The notes beneath the pieces are model-generated. The model saw only the letters and a list, made by a program, of their open reading frames with translations, did not search any database and was not told the DNA's origin. DNA of 64,000 nucleotides. Origin: Corylus avellana. Its lineage: Eukaryota > Streptophyta > Magnoliopsida > Fagales > Betulaceae. The DNA is taken from assembly GCF_901000735.1 (NCBI RefSeq), contig NC_081548.1:6947364-7011363 (forward strand), given 5' to 3'. The position numbers and the translations under genes were made by a program. Below, piece after piece: positions 33,307-44,189 of this stretch. How positions within the stretch are numbered: the first letter of the stretch is position 1; every line of letters starts with the position of its first letter.

Positions 33307-34611
33307 TTAAAGCACCTTGCCCACAAGGTGCGGATACGACTGTTGCATGTGAAACAATTCCTCCCAAGAAGCATCATCTTCAGTTTGACCCACCCATTGA
33401 ACCAAAACCTTAGTGACTGCTCTATTATCCTTTCTTTTACTTCTTCGAGCCAGAATTTTCAAAGGATCAAATAAGATAACCCCCTGCATATCAACAGGAG
33501 GTAATTGAGGAAGAATAGAATTCCTGCTACCAAGCTTGAGTTTCAACTGAGAGACATGAAAAACTGGATGTATGCGAGCTGTCAATGGTAAATCCAACTC
33601 ATAAGCCACCTTCCCCACTTTGCGGATAATTTTGAAGGGTCCATAAAACCGAGGAGATAACTTCAAAGACCTTCTAATACTCACTGACTGTTGTCTATAA
33701 GGCTGCAGCCTTAGATACACCATCTGCCCCACCTCAAAAACTCTTTCAGATCTCCTTAAATCCGCATACCTTTTCATCCTCTGCTGAGCTTGCTGCAAAT
33801 TGTCCTTTAACAAAGACAAAATCTGCTCCCTGGAACGAAGAACTTCATCAACAGCTTCTAATCTTGTTGTCCCTGGAATATAAGTGAGCAATTGTGGAGG
33901 AGGTAAACCATAAACAGCTTCAAAGGGTGTCATTTTGGTAGAAGCATGCCATGTAGTATTATACCAATACTCTGCCCATGGCAGCCAAGACAGCCACTGT
34001 TTAGGTCGATTCTGCACAAAACACCTCAAATATGTCTCAATACACTTATTCACAATCTCAGTTTGCCCATCAGTTTGAGGGTGATAACTAGTGCTAAATT
34101 GCAAGGTAGTGCCTTGAAGTTTAAACAACTCTCTCCAGAAAGCACTAGTGAAAACAGGGTCTCTATCTGAGACTATGGAAGTAGGCATTCCATGTAATCT
34201 TATGATATTCTGAACAAACACTTGAGCTATTTTAATTGCTGTATAGGGATGTGAAAGAGCAATAAGATGGCTATACTTAGACAATCGGTCCACCACCACC
34301 ATTATCACTGATTGCCCTTGAGAAATAGGTAACCCTTCAACAAAATCCATAGATACATCAGCCCAAATTCTGCTAGGAATAGGAAGAGGTTGTAACAGTC
34401 CAGCAGGAGACATATTCTCATACTTAGATTGTTGGCAAACCTCACATTCCCTGATAAACTTCTTAAGGTCTTTAGTCATCCCTTTCCAATAAAAATCCCT
34501 TTTGGCCCTCTGTAAAGTTTTATCAAACCCTGAATGATCTGCCATCGGATCACCATGAACAAAGTGTAACACTTGTGCTCTTATGGTTGGAGAACTCCCA
34601 ATATAGAACAT
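33307..34611 (-). pseudogene. Gypsy integrase with chromodomain-like C-terminus
   Basis: 434 residues. An HHCC zinc-binding region is present (VLHFVHGDPMADHSG, then CEVCQQSK). The catalytic core has Asp in SMDFVEGLP, Asp in IVSDRDPVF and Glu in SYHPQTDGQTEIVN, so the DDE triad is complete. The C-terminal part has the usual SPRFYGPF and HPVFHVSQL blocks. It ends in a chromodomain-like segment (VTKVLVQWVGQTEDDASWEE). The frame is separated from RT/RNase H by a frameshift near 34650; residues of the RNase H/integrase junction continue in the integrase frame. This domain itself looks undamaged. Confidence 0.85.
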
Positions 34612-36131
34612 CTTTTTATAGAACAGAAGATTATCTCTAAGGGAAAATTTTTCTGAATCCAGTCACCTTTATCCCATTGCTCCAATAAAGCTTTCAACTG
34701 CAAATCAGTTTGATACTCAGCTCTTAAATCCTTAACCCAACTGACAGTAGGTATGGATAGAAGAGACAAGGTCAACTCAGGTTCCCAATCCTCCCTTCTT
34801 GATAGAGCATCCGCTACTCTATTATCCACTCCCTTTTTGTACTCCACTATAAAGTCATAGCCAATCAACTTAGTGATCCATTTCTGCTGAAATGGGGTAC
34901 CCACCTTCTGCTCTAATAGGAATTTCAGACTTTGATGGTCTGTTTTGACAATAAATGGCCTCCCAACCAAATAAGGTCTCCATTTTTGAATAGCTGTTAC
35001 TAGGGCAAACAACTCCTTCTCATAAGTGGACATATGAACAACTTTCCCTTTGAGGGCTTTACTCAAGAATGCTATTGGCCTACCAGCTTGCATTAACACT
35101 GCTCCAATTCCAATACCACTAGCATCGCACTCAATCACAAATGGCTGGGAAAAGTTAGGAAGAGCTAGGACTGGAGCTGCTGTCATGGCAGCCTTGAGAC
35201 TGTTAAATGCACCCACAGCTGCTTCATCCCAAGAAAAAGCATTTTTCTTTAACATAGCTGTCAATGGGGCTGCAATAGATCCATACCCTTGAATAAATTT
35301 TCTGTAGTAACCCGTGAGTCCCAAAAACCCTCTCAAAGACTTAAGAGTTTTAGGAAAAGGCCACTCAACCATAGCTTGAATCTTTTCATGATCAGCCTTA
35401 ACACCAGAAGCAGAAATCACATGTCCAAGATACTCCACCTCCTGACAACCAAACTTACACTTAGACATTTTGGCATATAACTGATTCTTCCTCAATAAAT
35501 CCAAAGTGATCCTTAAATGCTGCTTATGAGTATCCAAATCTTTGCTGAAAACCAGAATATCATAAAAAAAAACTAAGATGAACTTTCTAAGAAAAGGTTT
35601 AAAAACCTGATTCATAAGGCTTTGAAAGGTAGATGGAGCATTAGTAAGGCCGAATGGCATCACTAAAAACTCATAATGGCCCTCATGAGTGCGGAAGGCA
35701 GTCTTATGAATATCCCTCTCTACCACCCTAATCTGATGATAACCAGATCTTAAATCAAGTTTAGAAAACCATTGAGCTCCCCACAACTCATCTAACAGCT
35801 CATCCACAACTGGTATAGGAAACTTGTCCTTGATAGTTACTTGATTCAAGGCTCTATAATCCATACACATCCTCCAGCTGCCATCTGCCTTCCTTACAAG
35901 TAAAACTGGAGAAGAGAATGGGCTCTGACTGCATCTAATTACTCCAGACTGCAGCAACTCCTTCACAATCTTTTCTATCTCCTCCTTTTGGTAAAAAGGG
36001 TACCTGTATGGCCTCACTGAAACAGGCTGTGCACCCTCCTGCAAATGTATTGCATGATCATGAGATCTTTTAGGAGGCAACTCCTTAGGATCAGCAAAAA
36101 CATCTGCAAATTCTTCCAATAACTGAGCCAT
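34581..36131 (-). pseudogene. Gypsy reverse transcriptase / RNase H
   Basis: 516 residues. RT blocks are [44 protein letters not shown] and the palm, where the expected F-x-DD reads FFYD at 188-191. The first catalytic Asp is therefore Tyr190, which should abolish polymerase activity. RNase H follows with [26 protein letters not shown] and KTDHQSLKFLLEQ. The N-terminal frame has lost its join to protease through a one-base difference near 36160; the inverted copy at 58827-64000 has that base and reads through. Confidence 0.88.
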
Positions 36132-37033
36132 AGGACCAACTTCTTTGTTTTGCTTCTTCCATCTTCATCTCCTTGCATCTGGGTACTATCATCACCAAGA
36201 AGCTGCAACAAGACACCCTTGTTCTCACCTCTACTTAGTTTAAAAGATTCATCATCTTCTACACACAGATTCAGATTAGCAACCAGCCCTTCCAGCAAAC
36301 AAGTTCTTTCCTCATACACAAACTGCATAGTGAGATTAAGAAAATCCCACAATATAGGCCCTAAAGTCCTCAACCATTGAATGCCAAGTACCATATCACA
36401 ACCAGCCAAAGGTAAAATATAAAGATCAACAACAAAAGTATAACCTTGCAACCTCACCTTTGTGTTATTACATTTACCAGGGCTTACAAGCTCATCACCA
36501 TTAGCTACTTTAACTTTGATAGATTCATTATTCACAGGCTGAATTCCCACTCCCTTAATCCTTTCCTGATCTAAGAAGTTATGTGTACTTCCAGAATCAA
36601 TCAAAATTATTATCTTGTGATTGTTTATCATACCTACAATCCTCATAGTCTTAGGAGTAGGATTTCCAATAATGGCATGCAAAGAGATTTCAGGAAATTC
36701 TTCTAAAAAAAAATCACCTGGATCTAGTTCTTCTTCAACCTCTTTCAACTTGTTCACCTTCTCTTCGATCTCCTCAATCAAGAACAATCTTGGTGAAGCA
36801 CAAACATGGCCATGGCTCCACTTAGCATCATAGTTGTAACATAATCCTTTCTTCCTTCTATCCATCATCTCAGCATTAGAATTTTTTTGAACTGGTAACA
36901 CTGCTTTACCAGAAATAGGAAGAGTAGCTTTATTCTGGTTATTACCATTCGCAGCATTCTCAAGACTCTTCTGTTGACCAAAAAGAGTAGTTTTTCCTCC
37001 CAAAAAACCCAGTACCCTTACTTTCTCCCCCAA
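36014..37033 (-). pseudogene. Gypsy gag C-terminus and aspartic protease
   Basis: 339 residues. The zinc knuckle is degenerate ([14 protein letters not shown], with Tyr in place of the second Cys). The retropepsin-like protease has the active-site [13 protein letters not shown] and the flap/C-terminal LPLAGCDMVLGIQWL. The frame then shifts to nonsense residues near 36160. Upstream it is separated from gag by a TAG at about 37045. Confidence 0.82.
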
Positions 37034-37045
37034 AACTTCTTGCAG

Positions 37046-37961
37046 CTAAGGGAGTTGACTCCACTGTGGTTTAGTGCTTTTTCTAAAATTGCACACATAA
37101 TCCTCCTGGATTTTTGCTAAAGAATAAGCATCAACTAGAGCCTTAGGTTTAAACATCTTTACTGTCATTCTAATTTCATCTTTTAACCCCCCCATAAAGC
37201 AACTCAATTTATGTGCTTCAGGTAAATCAGCTACTCTATTAGCTAATACTTCAAATTGTTTCTTATATTCCTGCAAAGATCCTTCTTGTTTCAACTTTGA
37301 CAATGTTTCCATAGGGTCATCATAAGACGCCATACCAAATCTAGTCTGTAATGCTCTAGCAAAATCATGCCAAGTAGCAAAAGAATTTAATTTATGCAAT
37401 TCTTGAAACCAAATTAAGGCTGTACCTTCCATATGAAAAGAAGAAATCTTCAACCTTTGACAATCTGGTGTAGAGTAGTGATCAAAGAACTACTCAGCCT
37501 TGCAACACGAATTCAATGGATCCTCCCCATCAAATTTAGGAAACTCCAACCGAATGGACTTAGTGTGAAATCCATCTCCTGCCTGAAACCTTGCTCCATC
37601 TGTTGCATGAATCCTTCCTTTTGAGGTTGAACCAAAATTGGCCTCCATAGTATCAAAAGAGGAACTTTTATCTCTCTGTTCTGGTGCCCTCTGCGATTCC
37701 TGAATGCATCTCATCACTTGTGCAAACTGTTCACTCAAGAAAGCAAACTAGTCATCCTGCTTTTTCACAAAAACGATCTTGTCTTGCACTTATGAAAGCA
37801 AACTGATCATCTTGCTTCTTCTCAAATCTATCCTGTCTTGCATTCCTCTCTAAAAAATCATCCTGCAACTGCTTAAAGTCCTTCCTGAACTGCACCAAAT
37901 CAGAATCTTGCCCTATAGATCTATTTTTCATGAAAAGAAAACAAATGGCTCTTGATGCCAC
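37046..37961 (-). pseudogene. Gypsy gag N-terminal and capsid region (broken)
   Basis: The 37046-37453 frame carries the retrotransposon gag (capsid) domain: TALIWFQELHKLNSFATWHDF, TRFGMASYDDP, YKKQFEVLANRVADLPE. A TAG at about 37491-37493 interrupts AE/FFDHYSTPDCQRL. Upstream frames (37490-37738 and 37752-37961) continue the N-terminus (RLEFPKFDGEDP) with another frame change around 37745. All these stops are shared with the inverted copy at 61449-62364. Confidence 0.8.
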
Positions 37962-37962
37962 T

Positions 37963-38308
37963 TGTAACAGAATACTTCTCTAGAACAAAGAATGGAAATG
38001 GAAAAGAAAAGAATCAACTCTTTATTGAATGGAATTGGCCAATTCGAGATGGCTAATCTCCTACAGTTTCTACCAAAATGCAAAAAAGACTTCCCTCCTT
38101 CGCACTCCACCAGCCTTGATAAGGCATAATCAGTTGAGGCAATTCTGTTTACAGTTTTAGTTCCAACTAACTACCATATCCACACGTGCACAATCTCCTC
38201 ACAGAATTACTACATTAACAACATAACAGACTTCAACTGCTCTTCCTTTCCAGCTCATCTTCTAAGCTCCACTTCACTGCCTGGCTCTGTTAGGAACTCC
38301 CTGTGACA
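37963..38308 (-). repeat. Gypsy 5' LTR
   Basis: 346 bp. It is followed in element orientation by the primer-binding site. It is repeated, apparently base for base, at 61102-61447 on the plus strand. Confidence 0.85.
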
Positions 38309-40140
38309 TACTACATGGATTGAAAATTGCAGCTGCCTGGGTAGGTCCCGGTCAAGTCCCGGGCGAGTCCCAAGCAAGTCCCGGGCTAGTCCTAGTCAAG
38401 TCCCAGGCGCGTCCCGAGGGGACCCGGACAAGTCCCGTGCGGGTCCCGGTCAAGTCACAGCCTGGTCCTGGGCAGGTCCGATCCGGTCTTGGGGAGGTCT
38501 AGGTTAAGTCCCGGGCAGGTCCCGGGCGAATCCCCGTCGAGTCTTGAGTGGGTCTTGGGAAAGTCCCAAGCGAGTACTGGGCAATTCCTGGCGGGTTTAG
38601 CGAGTCCAGTTCAAGTCCGGTGCTGTCTCGGGCAGGTCCTGGCGGGGTTCCGAGCGGGTCCAGGGCAAGTCCCGGTCAAGTTCTGAGTGGGTTCCAAGCA
38701 AGTTCCGGCGAGGTTTTGGGTAAGTCTTGGCAAGGTCCGTCGATTTGAGAATGAGATTCTTAAAGTCGGAAAATGGTTTACGATTTTTAAAACCGTAAAT
38801 CATTTTGCAAAAATTAAAAAAGAATTTTCGGTCAAAAGGAAAATATTTTCCATTGACCACTATTTTATGTCGAAGTAAATACCGTAAAATGTGGAAATCA
38901 TTTTCTGGAAACCATTTTACGTTGAAATAAACAGAAGCCATTTTCCCTGAAAATGTTTTTTGTCGAAAACATTTTACGGCGTTTACCGCGCACACAGAAA
39001 ATGAATTATATATATATATATATATTATCCAATAAGGTACCCACCGCCGGGACCCACCCGGGACCTGCCTGGGACCGGCCCAGGACATGCTCTGCATTTT
39101 ATTGGAAAATATAGATATAAAAAAAAATTAAAAAATATATATTTTCCGTGCCCGCGGTAAACTGCGTAAAATGTTTTCTGTCAGGGGAAAATGACTTCCC
39201 TTAAAATATTTTCCGCCGGGACCTGCCTGGATCTCGTTCAAGTCCTGGGCTGGTCCCGGTCAAGTTCCAGCGGGGTCCCGGGCAGTCCCGATCAAGTCCT
39301 GAGAAGGTACCTGGTAGGAGCCTGCGGGGTCCCGGGTAAATCCCGGTCAAGTCCCGGGCATGTCCCAGTCAAGTCCTGGGCGAGTCCCAGTTGGGTCTCG
39401 GGCGGTCTGGGTCAAGTCTCGAGCGAGTCCCGTGCAAGTCCCGGCAAGGTTCGGGGAGGGTCCTGTTCAGGTCCCTCTTAAATCCTGGGCGGGTCCTGGT
39501 CAAGTCCCTTTCAAGTCCAGGGCGGGTCCTAGGCAGGTGGGCCTAGAGGGGTCTCGGTCAGGTCTCGGTCAAGTCTCGAGCAGGTCTCAGTCAAGTTCTT
39601 ATGGGGTCTTGGCGAGGTCTCGGGCAAGTCCCGAGTAGATCCCGGTCCGGTCCCAGGGAAGTCCCGAGCGGGTCCTTGTCAAGTCTTGGACAGGTCCTGG
39701 TCTGGTCCAGAGCAAGTCCTGGTGGGTGACGATCAAGTCCCAGGCGGGTTCCAGGCAAGTCCCGGTTGGGTCTCAAGCAGGTCTTGGGCAAGTACTGGGC
39801 GGGTCCTGAGCAAGTCCGGGCAGGTCCCGTTCAAGTCCAGTCGGGTCCCGGGCAAGTCCTGGCGGGGTCCCTGGCAAGTCTTGGCATGGTTCTAGGTGGG
39901 TCTTGGTAAGATCCTTCAATTTGAGAATGAGATGCTAAAAGTCGAAAAATGGTTTACGATTTTCAAAACCATAAAACATTTTCCAAAAATTAAAGAAGAA
40001 TTTTCGGTCAAAAAGAAAATATTTTCCCTTGACCACTATTTTACGTCGAAGTAAATACCATAAAATGCAAAAATCATTTTCTAGCAACCATTTTACGTCG
40101 AAGTAAACGGAGCCAAAAGAAATTGAGAAACACACTCCCA
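38309..40140. repeat. GC-rich 11-bp minisatellite with hairpin modules, duplicated
   Basis: Two arrays (about 38330-38745 and 39217-39912) are built of a degenerate 11-bp unit like GTCCCGGGCAA, mostly as alternating 22-bp pairs. Each array is followed by a 190-bp AT-rich module (about 38752-38945 and 39913-40110). The modules match each other and are full of hairpins, for example cgtaaaatgtggaaatca paired with its complement a few bases on. Between them (38934-39215) an inverted pair around TTTACCGCG flanks a (TA)n run and a short stretch of the same GC-rich repeat. Frames through the arrays are open only because 33 bp is three units; they are not genes. The same block recurs inverted at 59270-61101. 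I do not recognise the element class. Confidence 0.7.
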
Positions 40141-40911
40141 TCCATGCAGTAATCTTAGCAACATCGATTCGTCTAGCTATAAAAGAAAAGACAATATAAA
40201 GAAATTTAAATGAAAAAAAAAAAAAATTGAAAAATACATAAAATTATACGGACCATTAAAGCCCTAAGGTATTTCGCTCTTATTGATCACTTGAAACTTT
40301 TACATTACAAAATACTCATATTTATAGGAAAAATGAGATAGATATGTATGATAATTAAATATGATTACATTCATTTCAATAAAATCAAATCATCACAATC
40401 AATTAAAATTAAATATATTAAATCAAATCCTATAATATCCTCTAACATCGTTGTGTTAAATATCAATTATTTCTAAAGCTTAAACAGATAAGAAATGGTA
40501 AATTCAATTATATAATTAATAATTTTTCAATCCATTCACATGTGAGTTCAAACTCTCATAACACGTAAAATATATAATTAAAATATAAAAACACACCAAG
40601 TTAAGATTTGAACTAATGATCGATCTCTGTTTTATTCTAATATCACATTAAAGGATCACCACTTGTCTAAAAAAAAATAAAATTTTATATTTAACTAATA
40701 TTTAACACAAAGTGGCGGCAATAATCTCAAAGTTCAAAGCCGGCAAGCAGTCCAAAATGTAAAAGAAAAGGCCTAGCTCCTGAACAACTCGAACAAATTA
40801 AATTAATTGTTCCATTTGGCATTGCCGTCCATAAACGGGATGTGAGATCTTTGACTTATAAATACCCACCATTTCTAGTTCTTGAGACCGACAACACAAT
40901 AAAGAGAATCA
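40141..40911. other. Spacer with a degenerate TRIM-type repeat
   Basis: At about 40455-40655 (minus) is a diverged member of the family at 8089-8384, with acatgtgagttcaaactctc and the end gatcaccacttgtc. The left part of the spacer, to 40583, is included in the inverted duplication. The last 200 bp are presumably the promoter of the blue copper gene; TATAAATACCC at about 40857-40867 is a reasonable TATA box, about 45 bp upstream of the ATG. Confidence 0.5.
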
Positions 40912-41968
40912 ATGGCATCTTCCCAATATTTCTTCATCCTTGCAATCGTAGCAATTCTTGTCCTTTCAATTTTGGCCACAGAATTTGTGGTTGCTGATGA
41001 CAAGGGTTGGACCATTAACTTTGACTACCAAGCTTGGGCTCAAGGAAAGGAGTTTCATGTCGAGGACACTCTTGGTAAATTAACTCTATAAACTTTTTGC
41101 ACTTACCATATTTTTTTTTATATATAATTTTTTAGTTTTATTTGCCCATGTTTGTTTTCAAATCAACACCTTGTTAAAGTATTGATTAAATTTACATGTT
41201 CCTATCAGCTTAAAGTTTTAGAATAAATGGCGATTTAACATGATAACAGAGCTATAGGTCATGAGTTCGAACTTTGATTCCGTCAATTCACTCCAATTTA
41301 ATTAAATATTTTAGGTATTAGGTCTCACCTATTAAAATGGAGTTTGAGACTACACGTGAGGATGAGCGTTAAAGTATTAATTATATCTTATCCGAATAGA
41401 AAGTTTTTTCCTTTACAAAAAGTGGATAGGGAACCACTCCCATAGCATTACTCCAATTTTTGTAAAGGAAAATCATTTTCATTCAGATTTTGATACATAA
41501 CATTACTCGACTTTGAGGTTATCTTGTTTTTAAGGGGTTGCTAGTGGATCATTTTTGTTTCTTATTGAGTTTTCAAATATATATATATATTGTAAATGTA
41601 TTTATTTTAAGTTTGATTGATGATGGAAGAATTAACTTTTTGGTGCAGATTTCAAGTATAAAGAGGGAGTTCATAATGTTCTTAAAGTCAATCGAACTGG
41701 CTTCCAACAATGTGTGGCACCATTGGGAATTGAGGCCCTGATTAGTGGAAATGATGTGATTACACTAGCAACCTCGGGAAGAAAATGGTATATTTGTGGT
41801 GTTGCCAAACATTGTGAGAATGGAAACCACAAACTTGCCATAACAGTGCTTCCTCAGACAGTGTCTCCAGCACCTTCTCTTGTTTCAATAGCCAAGGAAT
41901 GCGTTAAACCTATATATTATGGGTGGATGATGGTTGTTTTTGACATCCTTGCCATGGTCATGGTTTAA
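40912..41968 (+). CDS. Blue copper (phytocyanin-type) protein, two exons, intact
   Basis: Exons 40912-41074 and 41649-41968 (G/GTAAAT donor, GTGCAG acceptor, phase 1) give 160 residues. A signal peptide covers about residues 1-28 (ILAIVAILVLSILATEF). The cupredoxin domain has copper ligands His63, Cys104 and His109, and a disulfide pair Cys76/Cys110. The axial position, usually Met or Gln in CxxGM or CxxGQ, is Asn114 followed by an extra His115. The C-terminus is hydrophobic (residues 143-160), consistent with a GPI-anchor signal. Such proteins are extracellular, electron-transfer-type cupredoxins of the plant cell surface. The intron position after the FHVEDTL block is typical of phytocyanins. 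No lesion is seen; the promoter has a TATA box at about 40857. Confidence 0.9.
41170..41390 (+). repeat. TRIM-type repeat in the blue copper gene intron
   Basis: Contains gcgatttaacatgataacagagc, the LTR-end and primer-binding-site wording, then ggtcatgagttcgaac and a second LTR-like start gttaaagtattaat. It is in sense orientation with the host gene. It is one of six family members in the window. Confidence 0.6.
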
Positions 41969-43252
41969 AGTTAGATCAATAGTACTATAGTTAAAATTCT
42001 CCTTTCATGTTTGTGGAGTGTATTGAATTCATTAATTGTTTGCATTGTATTGGATCTGAATTTATTGATTTATAGTAGTATGTGTGTTCTGAAATATAAA
42101 CCATTTGTGCTCTATATTTGTACCAAATACTATGTTTGAGCATATTTGTTAAATTATCTTGCAAACAACAGGTGGGGTTTAGGCAATTTAACATTATAAA
42201 GAGGGGGTGGAAATGGCTTTTAATAGAAGTTTTGGCATTTTATCAACACAAAGATAATTTGATTGTTTATAGGACAATAATGCTAATACGTACAAGTCTG
42301 TTCTTTTAGGCTTTATTTAAAAGATGAGGATCCACTATAATTTTGCTTTCCAAATTTCAGAGGAGGCTATAAAGCGCACCTGCTTTGAGCAACCTCGGGG
42401 AGTAATGCTAGACTCATGTGTTCTTCTTGTTTAGTCACACTGAAAATGATATGGCTTCTAAAATCACTGTTGGACTTGTGATTGATCATTATTGAATTTA
42501 ATCAAATGGTGATTTTAAAGCCACCTCATTTATAAAGTGACACAAGAGGGATACAAGAGTGACTTCTAAAATTATTTCAACCTCAGGTGTAGAATAGGAT
42601 TCACTACTCGAGACAAGTGGACCCCACAACCTTCCGCTCTTGTACAATATAAATTTCAATAAAATTTGAATAACCTAATTGTTCACCAGCATGAAGATAA
42701 ACTTTGGCCACTTGCATGAAGATTCTAATCACATGCTAGCAAATTGGGAAGAGATAAATTATCAGTTATCCCAAAAACTTAAGTTGGTAAGTAGATATAA
42801 ATTTAATCACTTAATCATTGTGAAATTTTTAATTAAAATGGACGGAGATTTGACGGAGTCAAGATTTGATTACAGGACCTTTGCTCTAATACCATGTTAA
42901 ATTATCAGTTATCCCAAAAGGTTAAGCTGATATGAAGAGGTTTTTCAATTATTAAATATTTAGTATTCATGACACATCCATCATGCGTGTCAAAGATAGT
43001 TCTAATTTTCTACTACAAGCAACAAACAATGATCAAAACGACAATCCTATGGCCATAATGATCTCTGCTTTTTAATATGGGAATACAAATTGTACTATCT
43101 CCAGAATATAATTAAAACTGCAAACTTTTAAGTTGTATGGAATATCTTGTGCACTTGTTTGCTAAAACCGAATGGGATTATTAGAAAAGAAGTGGGATAG
43201 GTGTCAATTTTTTATTTAGTTTTTTAAATGTCTAAACAAGGAAAGGGAAAGG
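41969..43252. other. No gene recognised; TRIM-type fragment
   Basis: The 3' flank of the blue copper gene is followed by AT-rich sequence. At about 42750-42940 (minus) is a diverged TRIM-type copy ending taataccatgttaaattatc. At about 42400-42560 MITE-like words occur (gagtaatgctagactcatg) but I cannot define borders. Confidence 0.45.
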
Positions 43253-43271
43253 TGTTAGGAAATTAATCATA

Positions 43272-43607
43272 GGGGAAAATGCAGTTTACCCCCATGAAGT
43301 TTCAGGCGTTTTTCAATTTTAACCCCAAAGTTCAAAAATTGGCAATCTACCCCCCTGAAGTTTCAAAAATTGGCAATTTAAACCCTCCGTTTAATTTTTC
43401 CGTCTAAATGGACGGAAATCTGTGAAATTACATCACTACCCTCAGTCTTTTTTAAAAAATTTTCCGTCCAATTTAACGGAAAAATTAAACGGAAGGTTTA
43501 AATTGCCAATTTTTGAAACTTCAGGAGGGTAGATTGCCAATTTTTGAACTTTGGGGTTAAAATTGAAAAACTCCTGAAACTTCAGGGGGGTAAACTGCAT
43601 TTTCCCC
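43272..43607. mobile_element. MULE-type foldback MITE inside the 3' LTR, 9-bp target duplication
   Basis: A nearly perfect palindrome of 336 bp: it begins ggggaaaatgcagtttaccc and ends with the complement. It is flanked on both sides by TTAATCATA (43263-43271 and 43608-43616). The 5' LTR shows the uninterrupted site (about 48062-48075, with one base different). A 9-bp duplication and long inverted repeats are typical of Mutator-like elements. It inserted after the copia element. Confidence 0.9.
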
Positions 43608-44189
43608 TTAATCATATTTGCCAAGACCCGTGAGATGAGAAAAATAAGAAGAATGCGGAATAACAAAGATAAGCAATCACACACGACACAAAGAATTAAG
43701 TGGTCCAGCTTAACAAGCCTACATCCACTGGTGAAAACAACCCAGAGAAAATTCACTATCAAAAGATGAGTACAAGAGAGTAACAGGGCGAGAAAAACCA
43801 CTCAAACCTAAAGCCCCAAATACACCCAATTATCACTTTACCCAAAGGAGAATAATAAAAATAAAAAAGGGGAAAAACACTCTTTCTTGCTCTCTCTTTT
43901 TCTCTCTATTGTTGGCACACCAAAACACTAAGCAATTTTACTTTGATTTTGCTCTACCTACATACGACTAGCACCAGCCTTTATATAGAAGGCAAATTTG
44001 GTGTTTTTTTCTCCTCTTACAACTAGGACTAGGATTCCATGTAGTATAAGGAAAAGCAAACCTTTCCGTCTTAGAGAAGGACAAAACCTTGGGGCTCACA
44101 CAAAACTTGATGGGTCAAGGCACAATTTCTCAACAATCTCCCACTTGACTTGAATCTCACCAAGTCGCAACATAATGAATCTCCTTCGG

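Larger units (their letters stand above)
32933..38308 (-). mobile_element. Ty3/gypsy chromovirus (Reina-like), degenerate, full-length
   Basis: A minus-strand element of about 5.4 kb with short LTRs, 37963-38308 (5', 346 bp) and 32933-33294 (3', 362 bp). Each reads TGTCACAG...TTACA in element orientation. A PBS near the initiator-Met tRNA type (tggcatcaagagc, minus strand) is at 37948-37960. A purine-rich tract lies next to the 3' LTR at 33295-33310. The order gag, protease, RT, RNase H, integrase, chromodomain-like end is that of chromoviruses, and LTRs this short fit the Reina clade. The LTRs differ at many sites. The flanking 5 bp do not match (TCTTC on the left, TACTA on the right), so no target duplication is visible. 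Frameshifts and stops break the polyprotein. Confidence 0.9.

Noticed and set aside
38320..39895. Many open frames encoding PGQVPGESQ-like or RDLPGTRLGL-like repeats, on both strands, also at 59515-61090
   Set aside because: They arise because the DNA repeats every 11 bp (33 bp = 11 codons), so several frames stay open without selection. No start context, no family.
38309..40140. Minisatellite block as a CRISPR array
   Set aside because: Units are 11 bp, degenerate and without spacers, in a plant nuclear sequence.
43442..43801. 119-residue minus-strand frame
   Set aside because: It spans the palindromic MITE and LTR; an artefact of the foldback.
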